Of a DNA stretch of 64,000 nucleotides, positions 1 to 8,007 are shown piece by piece. Position 1 is the first letter of the stretch. Each line of letters begins with the position of its first letter. The translations under genes and the position numbers were made by a program. The stretch is taken from the NCBI GenBank assembly GCA_027214345.1, contig JAPWHR010000006.1:62001-126000 (forward strand). Direction: 5' to 3'. The DNA is from Comamonadaceae bacterium G21597-S1 (GTDB taxonomy: Bacteria > Pseudomonadota > Gammaproteobacteria > Burkholderiales > Burkholderiaceae_C). Below the pieces are notes generated by a model that was given only the letters and a program-made list of their open reading frames with translations, searched no databases and was not told the DNA's origin.

Positions 1-2
1 GC

Positions 3-2774
3 GACCCGGACGGCGACCCGATCACGGTCAGTTTCCCGACCGGGCCCGTGCACGGCGTGCTCAGCGATTTCAATCCCTTGACCCGCCAGGTACGCTACAC
101 GCCGACGGCCGACTACAACGGCAGCGACAACTTCCAGCTGCGGGTCGACGACGGGCTGGGCGGTGTCTCCACGGGCACGGTCAGCCTGACCGTGCGGCCG
201 GTCAATGATGCGCCGACGGCGCTGGCAGACGTGTTTGCCGTCACCAGCGGCGAGGTACTGAACGGGCAACTCGCCGGCACGGACCTCGAGACCGTGGCCG
301 GTGCGCTGCAGTTCGCACAGGTCAGCGGGCCCGCACACGGGGTGCTGAGCCTGCTGGCCGACGGCAGCTTCAGCTACACGCCCACGGCCGGTTATGTCGG
401 CTCCGACGCGTTCAGCTTCCAGGTCACCGACAACGGCGACCCGGCCGGCAGCGGCACGGGCAACGGGGCACCGCGCAGTTCGGCGCCGCAGACCGTGACG
501 ATCGACGTGTTGCAGTTCAACCGCGATCCTGTCGCGCAGGACGATGGCTTCAGCGTTCACGCCGGCCAGGTGCTGCAGATCGCCGCCCCGGGCCTGCTGG
601 GCAACGACAGCGATGTCGATGGCGACACGCTGGAGCTGATCTCGGTCGACAGCACGGGCCTGCAGGGCACGGTGCAGGCGCTGGCCGATGGCGGCTTCAG
701 CTTCACGCCCGCCGATGGTTTCCTGGGCCAGACCTCCTTCACCTACACCGTCGGCGACGGTGCCGGCGGCACGGCGATCGCCACGGTGACGATCGACGTC
801 GGCAACCTGCCGCCCGAACTGGCGCCGGTCGGGGATCGCACCGTGCTGGCGGGCGAGCTGCTGTCGCTGAACCTGGTCGCGGTGGACCCGGACGGCGTCG
901 ATACCTTGACCTACCAGCTGCTGGGAGGCCCTGCCGGTGCCCTGCTCGACAGCGCGACCGGTGCCTTGAGCTGGAGCGCGCCTTATCTGGATGCTGCGAC
1001 GGTGGTCACCTTCACCGTGGGTGTCGACGACGGCCTGGGCGGCAGCGACCAACGCAGTTTCGATGTCACCGTCGACCCCGCGCTGTTGCAGGTCAGCAGC
1101 GTCACCTGGACCGATACGGGTTACCAGCTGCGTTTCAACCGGGCGTTCGATGTCTCGCTGCTGAACTTGTACGACGGACAGGGAGCCAACCGGGGCGCGG
1201 CCGACGTCGTGCTGCGCGATGCCGGCAACCAGCCGGTGGTCGGCAGCATCGTCGTCGATGCCGACGCCATGGGATTCACCTTCGTCAAGACCGGCGCGCC
1301 GACCGGCAACGGCCTGCTGGCAGCGGGCCTGCACACACTGTCGCTCGACAGCCGTGCCGACGCCTTCGTCGACACGCAGGGTCGCCTGCTCGACGGTGAC
1401 AACGACGGTGTGGCCGCGGGCGCCTTTGTCGCCAGCGTGAACGTGGCGGCGTCCACGTCGGCGGTCATCGGCATCGGCGAGTTCACGCGTGGTGCCGGCC
1501 AGGATGTCAACCTGCCGGCCAGCGGCGCCGGCATCCCGGTGCGTATCGGCAACGCCGCGGGAGCCAGTTCGGCCAGCTTCACCGTGGTGTACGACAACGG
1601 CCTGCTCGACATCACCGGTGCCGTCAGCAACCTGCCCGGCGTGACGGTGACCACCGACCTGTCGGTCGCCGGCCGGATCGGCGTCCAGATCACCGGCATC
1701 AGCGGCCTGACGAATGCCACGACCGAACTGGTCCACCTGACGGCGAACGTGCCGGCTGGCGCCATCGCGCGGTATGGCCAGGCTCACGTGCTCGACCTGC
1801 GCGACGTGGTCATCAACGGCGGTGCCATGCCGGTGCGTGACGACGACGGCCTGCACGTGGCAGGCTACCTGGGCGACGCCACCGGCGACGGCGCTTATGC
1901 CGCCGACGACGGACAGGCCGTGCTCGACGTGATGAGCCGCAGCAACACCGGCTTCGGCGCGTATCCGCTGGCCGATCCGGTGGTCGTGGCCGGTGCCTTC
2001 GGCAACGGCCGGCTCACGGTGTTCGACGTGCGGCTGATCGGCAGCATGGCGTATGGCGTGGCGCAGACGTACATCCCCGAATTGCCGGTGTTGCCGGCGA
2101 CCGCGCCGTCCGAGGCGGCTGTCGCTGCGACGCCGCAGCCTGCGGTAGCCCAGGAGCCTGCCGCGGCGCCGGAGCAGCCGTCATCACCTGCCGAGACGCC
2201 GCAAGCTGCTGCGGCGCCAACGCCACCGGCGCCGACGGCCGCGACGACAGTGCCTGCATCCGACCCATCGCCGGTCGAAGCAGCGCAGACTCTGCCGCCG
2301 GCTCCCGAGCCGGCCGTGGTGGATGTCGACCCGGCCGCCGCGCCGGCGGCATCCACCGAGGCTGCGGATGTCGCTGACCTGCTGGCACCGGAGATGCCCG
2401 CACCCGTGAGCAGCATGGATCTGTCGCAATACCAGCCGGCCCTGGACTTCGTCGTCGCCGCGCCGTCCTTGTCCGCGTCGATTGCGGCTCGGCAGGCTGG
2501 CGGTGCGAATGCCTGGTCGTCCGCCGGCGACACCGTCGGCATTCCGGCATCGGTCCAGCCGCAGACCGCGCGTGAACGCGACGACCGCCAGGTGACGTCA
2601 GGCGCTGCCGGCTCCGACCTGCGCGTGCGTTTCGATCGTCGTGCTCGCCTGGTCGATTCCGCCGAATGGCAGGACGGGCGCCAGAACACCTGGCAGCAGA
2701 ACTGGGTCAGCGGCCGGGACGCGCATGTGGCGCGCAAGAGCGCCGATTGGCGTGTCGTGGTGTCGCGGGTGTGA
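3..2774 (+). CDS. Large surface protein with cadherin/Ig-like repeats, cohesin-like and dockerin-like modules (5' end missing)
   Basis: The frame is open from the left edge, so the N-terminus lies outside the window. Counting from the GTG at 48, there are tandem cadherin/VCBS-like Ig domains (about 1-50, 52-155, 157-250, 253-350) with recurrent NDAP, DVDGD and F.Y.P..G.. motifs. An Ig-like module follows (about 353-465), then a cohesin-like beta domain (about 474-600) and a dockerin-like segment starting GDATGDG (about 605-672). After this come an Ala/Pro-rich linker (about 683-785) and a polar, arginine-rich tail. There is no PEP-CTERM or LPXTG signal. These features suggest a secreted or surface adhesin or scaffold. 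The next gene encodes a cohesin-like PEP-CTERM protein, a possible partner. The architecture is clear; the function is inferred. Confidence 0.8.
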   Translation, partial: DPDGDPITVSFPTGPVHGVLSDFNPLTRQVRYTPTADYNGSDNFQLRVDDGLGGVSTGTVSLTVRPVNDAPTALADVFAVTSGEVLNGQLAGTDLETVAGALQFAQVSGPAHGVLSLLADGSFSYTPTAGYVGSDAFSFQVTDNGDPAGSGTGNGAPRSSAPQTVTIDVLQFNRDPVAQDDGFSVHAGQVLQIAAPGLLGNDSDVDGDTLELISVDSTGLQGTVQALADGGFSFTPADGFLGQTSFTYTVGDGAGGTAIATVTIDVGNLPPELAPVGDRTVLAGELLSLNLVAVDPDGVDTLTYQLLGGPAGALLDSATGALSWSAPYLDAATVVTFTVGVDDGLGGSDQRSFDVTVDPALLQVSSVTWTDTGYQLRFNRAFDVSLLNLYDGQGANRGAADVVLRDAGNQPVVGSIVVDADAMGFTFVKTGAPTGNGLLAAGLHTLSLDSRADAFVDTQGRLLDGDNDGVAAGAFVASVNVAASTSAVIGIGEFTRGAGQDVNLPASGAGIPVRIGNAAGASSASFTVVYDNGLLDITGAVSNLPGVTVTTDLSVAGRIGVQITGISGLTNATTELVHLTANVPAGAIARYGQAHVLDLRDVVINGGAMPVRDDDGLHVAGYLGDATGDGAYAADDGQAVLDVMSRSNTGFGAYPLADPVVVAGAFGNGRLTVFDVRLIGSMAYGVAQTYIPELPVLPATAPSEAAVAATPQPAVAQEPAAAPEQPSSPAETPQAAAAPTPPAPTAATTVPASDPSPVEAAQTLPPAPEPAVVDVDPAAAPAASTEAADVADLLAPEMPAPVSSMDLSQYQPALDFVVAAPSLSASIAARQAGGANAWSSAGDTVGIPASVQPQTARERDDRQVTSGAAGSDLRVRFDRRARLVDSAEWQDGRQNTWQQNWVSGRDAHVARKSADWRVVVSRV

Positions 2775-2867
2775 ACATGTTCCGGCTATGTCAGTATTTC
2801 TTACAAGCTGCGGCACGAGAACCGCCGATGCCCGCGAAAACCAGCGATAGTGCGGGTGTGCGAAGCA

Positions 2868-2883
2868 TGGCCTGAAATTTGCA
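2868..2883 (+). promoter_or_regulatory. Sigma-54-like -24/-12 promoter
   Basis: TGGCCTGAAATTTGCA keeps the invariant GG-N10-GC spacing and the TTGC of the RpoN consensus, with two mismatches in the -24 half. It lies 73 bp before the ATG of the PEP-CTERM gene. RpoN control of PEP-CTERM genes through PrsK/PrsR is reported for some floc-forming betaproteobacteria, so the location is plausible. No activator site was identified. Confidence 0.45.
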
Positions 2884-2956
2884 TGGTTGCGCAGAACGTG
2901 GGAGCGCCGCCGGTACCGGCGCCTGGTCCTCGAGTTCAATATTCCGGAGATCGATC

Positions 2957-3631
2957 ATGAAGACGAACAAGAACAATCATTGGAACCTGGCTGCAGCCCT
3001 GTCCCTGGTGGCCGTGCTGGGCCTGTCGGTCCCGGCGGCCCAGGCCGCCGTGTCCATCCCGGAGCCAGCTCTCTCGTCATCGACGGTCGACGCCGCGGCG
3101 CTACCGGGCAGCCAGGCGCTGCCATCGTTCGTGTTCAACTTCGATTCGAACTTCGACCTGATCGGGTTCGACGTTACGGTCCAGTTCGATCCGACCAAGC
3201 TCAGCTTCAATGCCGCCGCGTCCACGCTGACCTTTGGCGCAACCACGGTCACGTTGCCGGCGGCCCTGATGGCGATGCAGACCGCATTGCCCGATTTCAT
3301 CTTCAGTCCCGGTCCCGGCAGTTTCGGCACTGCGGTGAACACGGGCGAGTTCAGTTTCAACGGGGCCTATTTCGCGCCGACGAGTTTCTTCCCGGTTCCT
3401 GCGGGGAGTTCGGTGACGATGACGGGTGTATTCGACCTGTTGCCGGGATTCGATACGGGCTCGACCCCGGTGCGTGTGTTCGGCAATGCGAGCGATCAGT
3501 TCTTCGCCTTCGAAGAGTTCGACATGACGGCCTCGGTCTCCGCCGTGCCCGAGCCCGAGACCTGGCTGATGCTGATCGGCGGCCTGGGCCTGATCGCCAG
3601 CCGTGTCCGGCGGCGCGCCAAGGCCCGATAA
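2957..3631 (+). CDS. PEP-CTERM sorting-domain protein with cohesin-like body
   Basis: This 224-aa exported protein has a signal peptide at about 1-33 (MKTNKNN..., hydrophobic core, AQAA cleavage region). A beta-rich body follows with cohesin-like features (FDVTVQFDPTKLSF, then a later FDLLPG strand). The C-terminus is a canonical PEP-CTERM signal: VPEPETW, a hydrophobic helix (LMLIGGLGLIAS) and a basic tail (RVRRRAKAR). Such proteins are normally processed by an exosortase; none is in the window. The ATG at 2957 was chosen over upstream in-frame starts because CGGAGA lies just before it and the signal peptide begins there. A sigma-54-like promoter precedes it and a GC hairpin follows. Confidence 0.85.
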   Translation: MKTNKNNHWNLAAALSLVAVLGLSVPAAQAAVSIPEPALSSSTVDAAALPGSQALPSFVFNFDSNFDLIGFDVTVQFDPTKLSFNAAASTLTFGATTVTLPAALMAMQTALPDFIFSPGPGSFGTAVNTGEFSFNGAYFAPTSFFPVPAGSSVTMTGVFDLLPGFDTGSTPVRVFGNASDQFFAFEEFDMTASVSAVPEPETWLMLIGGLGLIASRVRRRAKAR

Positions 3632-3651
3632 GCGCATACGTCTTCCCCCAA

Positions 3652-3674
3652 CAACGGCCCGTTTCGGGCCGTTG
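3652..3674 (+). terminator. Perfect 10-bp hairpin after the PEP-CTERM gene
   Basis: CAACGGCCCG, a TTT loop, then CGGGCCGTTG form a perfect 10-bp stem 20 bp past the stop. No T-tract follows, so termination strength is uncertain. Confidence 0.4.
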
Positions 3675-3768
3675 CTGTTGGCGGGCCATGGTCCGGTGCC
3701 GCCAGCGTCGCGGTAACGCCATGACCTGACGGAACACCCGCCCATGCTCGCGCCGGCATACTCGCGCG

Positions 3769-5031
3769 ATGCATACCGGGCCCGATCCAGCCGCATCGTC
3801 CGCATCGTCCGCCAAGCGCGACACCGCATTGCGCCTGGCGCTGGTGTTGTCGCTGGGCGCCGCGGTCTCGCTGGGCATCACCCGGTTCGCCTACGGCCTG
3901 CTGTTGCCGCCGATGCGCGACGACCTGGGCTGGAGTTATGCGCTGGCCGGCGGCATGAACACCGCGAACGCGGCCGGCTACCTGCTCGGAGCCCTGTGCA
4001 CACCCATATTGCTGCGCGCCGCGCGCCCGGGCCGGTTGATGATCTGGGGCGCGTTGCTGGCCAGCGTGCTGATGGCCGTCAGCGGTGCCGTGACCGACAG
4101 CACGCTCTGGCTGGTCCAGCGTCTTGCCGCCGGCGTGGCCAGCGCCTGCGTGTTCATCACCGGTGGTCTGCTGGCCGCGCGGCTGGGCGCGGCGCATCCG
4201 GACCGCGCCGGCTGGCTGATCGGCGTGTATTACGGTGGGACCGGACTGGGCATCAGCTTGTCGGCGCTGGCCGTGCCCGGCGCGATGGCGGCCGCCTCCG
4301 GCATGGCGCACCCCTGGGCCATCGCCTGGGTCGTGCTGGCCATCCTGTGTTTTGCCGGTGCTGCCGCGTTGCGCTGGGTCGTGGTCCGGCTCGAGGCGCC
4401 GGTGCAGGCGGGCGACGCGCGGCCTGCGGCGTCGGCGACGACGACGGCAGGTGTTGCCGGACCGCAGGTGCCTCTGCGCCGGTTCGGATTCGCGCTCGCC
4501 GGCTACGGCATGTTCGGTGTCGGCTACATCGGCTACATGACCTTCATCGTCGCGTTGTTGCGTGAGCAGGGTTTGCCGCCATGGGGCATCACCGGCTTCT
4601 ATGCCGCGCTGGGCCTGGCGGTGATGGCCTCGCCGCGGCTGTGGGCCGGACTGCTGGACCGTTACCGGGACGGCCGCCCGCTGGCCCTGCTCAATGCGCT
4701 GCTGGGCGCGGCCACGCTGGCACCGGCGCTGAGCGCGGCCTGGCCGCTGGTGCTGGCCTCAGGCCTGTTGTTCGGCGCGGTGTTCCTGTCGGTCGTGGCC
4801 TCGACCACGGCCTGGGTGCGGCACAACCTGCCCCCCGGGCAGTGGGCACGCGGCATTGGCGCCTTCACCATCGTGTTCGCCGCCGGCCAGATCGTCGGTC
4901 CGACGGTCGTGGGCTGGATCGCCGACGGCCCGGGTGGCCTGGAGCGTGGGTTCGCCGTGTCGGCCGTGGCCCTGTGGCTGGGAGCGGCGCTGGCGCTGCG
5001 CCAGCGCGACGTCAAGGCACCGTTACACTGA
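3769..5031 (+). CDS. MFS transporter, YbfB/YjiJ family
   Basis: This is a 420-aa inner-membrane protein with about 12 hydrophobic segments. The N-terminal signature (ITRFAYGLLLPPMRDDLGWS followed by ALAGGMNTANAAGYL) is typical of the YbfB/YjiJ branch of the major facilitator superfamily. A cytoplasmic loop of low complexity at about 210-235 separates the two halves. The substrate is unknown; these carriers often sit alone. The start has no convincing Shine-Dalgarno sequence. The stop lies about 80 bp before the helicase gene, and a TACACT hexamer overlapping the stop could serve that gene as a -10 element. Confidence 0.85.
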   Translation: MHTGPDPAASSASSAKRDTALRLALVLSLGAAVSLGITRFAYGLLLPPMRDDLGWSYALAGGMNTANAAGYLLGALCTPILLRAARPGRLMIWGALLASVLMAVSGAVTDSTLWLVQRLAAGVASACVFITGGLLAARLGAAHPDRAGWLIGVYYGGTGLGISLSALAVPGAMAAASGMAHPWAIAWVVLAILCFAGAAALRWVVVRLEAPVQAGDARPAASATTTAGVAGPQVPLRRFGFALAGYGMFGVGYIGYMTFIVALLREQGLPPWGITGFYAALGLAVMASPRLWAGLLDRYRDGRPLALLNALLGAATLAPALSAAWPLVLASGLLFGAVFLSVVASTTAWVRHNLPPGQWARGIGAFTIVFAAGQIVGPTVVGWIADGPGGLERGFAVSAVALWLGAALALRQRDVKAPLH

Positions 5032-5096
5032 TTCGCTCCGGCGCCCTGGCCCGGGGCGCGTGATGCCACGGCAGCCGCCGTGGCGCGCCATGCCGC

Positions 5097-5101
5097 AAAG
5101 G
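5097..5101 (+). promoter_or_regulatory. Ribosome binding site supporting an AUC start
   Basis: AAAGG lies 7 nt before the ATC at 5109. No ATG, GTG or TTG occurs in the helicase frame between the upstream stop at 5061 and the TTG at 5142, which is already inside the conserved N-terminus. Confidence 0.45.
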
Positions 5102-5108
5102 TCCTCGT

Positions 5109-6395
5109 ATCAGCTTCACTTCCTTTTCCCTGCTGCCGACGTTGCAGCGCGCCGCGGCCGGTTCGGGTTATCTCACGCCCACGCCGGTCCAGGCCGCGGT
5201 CATTCCCGCGGCATTGAATGGCGCTGACGTGCTGGCAGAGGCGCAGACCGGTTCCGGCAAGACGGTGGCCTTCGCGTTGCCGCTGCTGCAGCAGGTGCAG
5301 TCCACGGCGCCCGGCACGCCGCGCCACGTCAAGGCGCTGGTGTTGTTGCCCACGCGCGAGCTGGCGATGCAGGTCGCCACGGTGCTGCGCGACCAGGCGC
5401 GTTTCCTGTCCGACCCGCCCCGGCTGGTGGTGGTGTTCGGTGGCGTGTCGGTCAATCCGCAGATGATGCGGCTGCGGGGTGGCGCCGACGTGCTGGTGGC
5501 CACGCCGGGTCGCCTGCTCGACCTGGTGGACAAGAACGCGCTCCGGTTGTCGGAGCTGGAAATGCTGGTGCTCGACGAGGCCGACCGCCTGCTAGATGCC
5601 GCATTCGCCGACGAACTGGCGCGGGTGCTGGCCCTGGTGCCGCCGCGGCGCCAGACGCTGTTGTTCTCTGCCACGATGCCGCCCGCCGTGCGGCAACTGG
5701 CCGATCGGCTGCTGCACGATCCGGTGCGGGTGCAGATCGCCGACACGGCGCAGACCGTGCCCGACATCGTGCAACGGGTGATTGCGGTCGATCCGCCGCG
5801 GCGCACCGCGCTGCTGCGCCACCTGATGCAGACGCAGGGCTGGAAGCGGGCCCTGGTGTTCGTCGCCACCCAGCATGCGGCCGAGACGGTGGCCGCCAAG
5901 CTGTACGACCATGGCGTCTATGCCACGCCGTTCCACGGTGGCCTGAGCCAGGGTGCGCGCACCCAGGCCATCGACGAGTTGCGCAAAGGGCAGTGGGACG
6001 TGGTCGTCACCACCGACCTGGCGGCCCGTGGTCTGGACATCGCCCAGTTGCCCGTGGTCGTCAACTACGACCTGCCGCGGTCGGCGGTCGATTACGTGCA
6101 CCGCATCGGCCGCACCGGCCGTGCCGGCGCCAGCGGGCTGGCGCTGAGTTTCGTGAGTGCCGGTACCGAAGCCCACATGCGCCTGATCGAGAAGCGGCAG
6201 GCACTTCAGCTGTCGCGCGAGGTGGTGGCCGGATTCGAGCCGACCGAAACGGCCGCGCCAGCGGACCGGGCGACGGTTCCGGGCACCGGCGGCATCAAGG
6301 GCAAACGCCCGAGCAAGAAGGACAGGCTGCGTGCGCAGGCCGCACGCGATGCGTCGGGCGGCGATGGCGGCAGCGGGCCCGGTTCGGGCCCGTGA
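5109..6395 (+). CDS. rhlE: ATP-dependent DEAD-box RNA helicase, RhlE type, probable AUC start
   Basis: All helicase motifs are present: Q motif (GYLTPTPVQ), I (AQTGSGKT, about 45-52), Ia (PTRELAM), Ib (TPGRLLDL), II (DEAD, about 156), III (SAT, about 187), V (TTDLAARGLDIA) and VI (HRIGRTGRAG). A basic tail (KGKRPSKKDR) follows. It would unwind structured RNA in ribosome assembly or mRNA turnover. The conserved RhlE N-terminus (S-F-x-S-F) begins right after an ATC codon with AAAGG 7 nt upstream, so AUC is the likely start (428 aa). A TTG at 5142 would remove 11 conserved residues. The subgroup name is an inference. Confidence 0.85.
   Translation: MSFTSFSLLPTLQRAAAGSGYLTPTPVQAAVIPAALNGADVLAEAQTGSGKTVAFALPLLQQVQSTAPGTPRHVKALVLLPTRELAMQVATVLRDQARFLSDPPRLVVVFGGVSVNPQMMRLRGGADVLVATPGRLLDLVDKNALRLSELEMLVLDEADRLLDAAFADELARVLALVPPRRQTLLFSATMPPAVRQLADRLLHDPVRVQIADTAQTVPDIVQRVIAVDPPRRTALLRHLMQTQGWKRALVFVATQHAAETVAAKLYDHGVYATPFHGGLSQGARTQAIDELRKGQWDVVVTTDLAARGLDIAQLPVVVNYDLPRSAVDYVHRIGRTGRAGASGLALSFVSAGTEAHMRLIEKRQALQLSREVVAGFEPTETAAPADRATVPGTGGIKGKRPSKKDRLRAQAARDASGGDGGSGPGSGP
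6374..6392 (+). terminator. GC hairpin overlapping the helicase 3' end
   Basis: CGGGCCC, a 5-nt loop, then GGGCCCG form a 7-bp stem ending just before the TGA. The next gene is convergent, so a terminator is expected here, but there is no T-tract. Confidence 0.3.
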
Positions 6396-6400
6396 CACCG

Positions 6401-6802
6401 TCAGTGGTCGTTGGTCGCCGGGGAAGCCGCAGGGGTGGTCGTGCCGGCACCGTCGTCATGGCCGTGACCGGCCGCGCCATCGGAGGGCGGCGCATCGGCC
6501 AGGGTCTCGTCGGTACGGGGCCGCGGTGTCCGGTGACCGGGCTTGGCCAGGATTTCGGCATAGACCTGGCTTGCGCCGTCGCGCGCGGCCGCATCCACCA
6601 GGGCGATCAGCTCCGACAACTGCACCGTCTGTGCGTTGTCGGCGTCGCGGCCGAAGCGGCAATCGAAGTCCAGGAAGTCCACGCCTGCGGGCAGAGGGCG
6701 TCGGCGTTCGCGCCGCAGGTATTTGCGGATCTCGTGTTTGACCGCGTCGAGAACCCGGTCCGGATGCCGGCCGGGAGCGGTGAGTGCAAAAGTTTTCTTC
6801 AT
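6401..6802 (-). CDS. DUF6172 family protein
   Basis: This small cytoplasmic protein of 133 aa has the core MKKTF.L, then DAVKHEIRKYLRRER, GVDFLDFDCRFG and a YAEILAKPGHRT motif near residue 90, the recognisable pattern of DUF6172. The C-terminal 40 residues are low-complexity (Asp, His, Thr, Ala) and probably disordered. The ATG at 6802 was chosen because family members begin MKKTF; an upstream in-frame start at 6841 would add 13 unrelated residues. No molecular function is known. It is convergent with the helicase and divergent from the small gene at 6857. Confidence 0.75.
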   Translation of the reverse strand: MKKTFALTAPGRHPDRVLDAVKHEIRKYLRRERRRPLPAGVDFLDFDCRFGRDADNAQTVQLSELIALVDAAARDGASQVYAEILAKPGHRTPRPRTDETLADAPPSDGAAGHGHDDGAGTTTPAASPATNDH

Positions 6803-6856
6803 GGGTGATGGTAGCGCCGCTACAGTGGGAAGCTGGAACAAAGGGCAAGACAGACG
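6803..6856. promoter_or_regulatory. Short divergent intergenic region with a palindrome
   Basis: The 54-bp gap between the divergent small genes holds an inverted repeat GTAGCG-C-CGCTAC at 6811-6823. This overlaps a TACAGT hexamer (6821-6826) that could be the -10 of the rightward gene. No good -35 is visible, so this is a weak call. Confidence 0.3.
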
Positions 6857-7084
6857 ATGGCGCGCAATTCACTCTGGGCAGAAAAGGTGCTGGCGCTGGC
6901 GCGCGGCGGCAACCTGGACGCGGCGATCGCGCAGGTCAAGGTCGCGCCCAGCCTGAAGGACCTGCAGGCCTTGCAGGCGGCGCTGATCGTGCACCGGCTG
7001 GCCGGACGCTGGCGCAACCTGGACCAGGCCATCACTGACGCACTGGCCCATCTGTCGGCGCCGCGGCTGCACCGCGCGCCCTGA
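6857..7084 (+). CDS. Small conserved hypothetical protein
   Basis: This 75-aa, mostly helical basic protein begins MARNSLWAEKVLALARGGNLDAAI and ends AHLSAPRLHRAP. It resembles short uncharacterised proteins I recall from Burkholderiales, but I cannot name a family. AAGGG lies 11 nt before the ATG. There is no signal peptide or membrane segment. The helix-turn-helix-like spacing (WAEKV...LDAAIAQV...) could be a TPR-like hairpin; this is a guess. Confidence 0.6.
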   Translation: MARNSLWAEKVLALARGGNLDAAIAQVKVAPSLKDLQALQAALIVHRLAGRWRNLDQAITDALAHLSAPRLHRAP

Positions 7085-7216
7085 CTGCGACCGGGCGGCC
7101 ATCGCGGGCGCGGTTCCCCCTGACGGCAACGCGCCCATTGCCGCCGACCCGGCGCAGGTCTAGACTGGACGTCGGATCACCAAGGTGCCGTGACGCGCCG
7201 ACAGGGAGAACCCACC

Positions 7217-7990
7217 ATGCATGTCGTCCTGCGCAGTTTCCTGGTCGCCGCTGGCGTGGCGCTCGGCGCCGTGTCCCCGCTGCCGGCCCAGACCGTCACC
7301 GCCAGCTTCGACGACCTGTCGGCCTTGCCCCCGGTCGACGGCTCCACGGGACTGTTCTTCGCCAATGGCGACAGCCTGCTGTACCAGGGCGTGACCTGGG
7401 ACACGCGCTTCAAGGTGGTCGGTGATGCCTACCGCGTCGATCCGGTCACGCCCGGGCCGCTGTACGGCATCCCGCATTCCGGCCACTATTTCGTCACCAG
7501 CGAGTTCGACGACCCACTCAACGACGGCCTGCTGATCACCACGAACCATCTGCTCACCGGCGCCTGGTTCGGGCGCAATGCGTATTACGGCTTCGGGGCC
7601 GGTGCCGATCAGGTGACGATCCACGCACTCGGCGGCGACCAGGTGCTGGCGTCGGTGGTGTTCGACCTGCCCGATACCGACCCCGGCCATCCGGCGCCAC
7701 TGCGGTTCGTCGATACCGGCGGGTTCGCGTCGCTGACGGGCATCACCGCGTATCGCATCGATCGTCGTGCGCTGGGCGACCAGAACGGTCATTGGGTGGC
7801 CGACGATTTCAGCTTCGTGCTGGCCTCGCCGGTACCCGAGCCGGTGCCGGCGCTGATGTGGCTGGGTGCGCTGGCGCTGCTCATGCGAAAACGCCGGGCT
7901 GCTCCCAGGTTTTCTGGCACCCCCTCGGGGGGCCTGGCGAAGCCAGGGGTGGGGGCGCTCTCTGGCCACCAGCGTCGACGCCGCGGCTGA
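7217..7990 (+). CDS. PEP-CTERM-like exported protein with a repeat-derived C-terminal extension
   Basis: The protein has 257 aa. The signal peptide is at about 1-25 (MHVVLRSFLVAAGVALGAV, cleavage near LPAQT). A beta-rich body of unknown function follows, then VPEPVPALMWLGALALL and the basic MRKRR tail of a PEP-CTERM signal at about 205-226. Instead of stopping there, the frame runs into the 75-bp dispersed repeat at 7888-7962 and gains about 30 residues (PSGGLAKPGVG...) before TGA. An extended tail may impair exosortase sorting. The ATG at 7217 has GGGAGA upstream and starts the signal peptide; an earlier in-frame GTG at 7190 does not. Confidence 0.75.
   Translation: MHVVLRSFLVAAGVALGAVSPLPAQTVTASFDDLSALPPVDGSTGLFFANGDSLLYQGVTWDTRFKVVGDAYRVDPVTPGPLYGIPHSGHYFVTSEFDDPLNDGLLITTNHLLTGAWFGRNAYYGFGAGADQVTIHALGGDQVLASVVFDLPDTDPGHPAPLRFVDTGGFASLTGITAYRIDRRALGDQNGHWVADDFSFVLASPVPEPVPALMWLGALALLMRKRRAAPRFSGTPSGGLAKPGVGALSGHQRRRRG
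7888..7962. repeat. 75-bp dispersed palindromic repeat, copy A
   Basis: About 93% identical (5 mismatches in 75) to the copy at 62279-62353. It contains two hairpins: CCCCC-T-CGGGGG and CCTGGC-GAA-GCCAGG. It begins within the codons for the basic tail of the PEP-CTERM signal and is translated as TPSGGLAKPGVGALS. Confidence 0.85.
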
Positions 7991-8007
7991 CGTCGCCGGT
8001 GCCGGCC

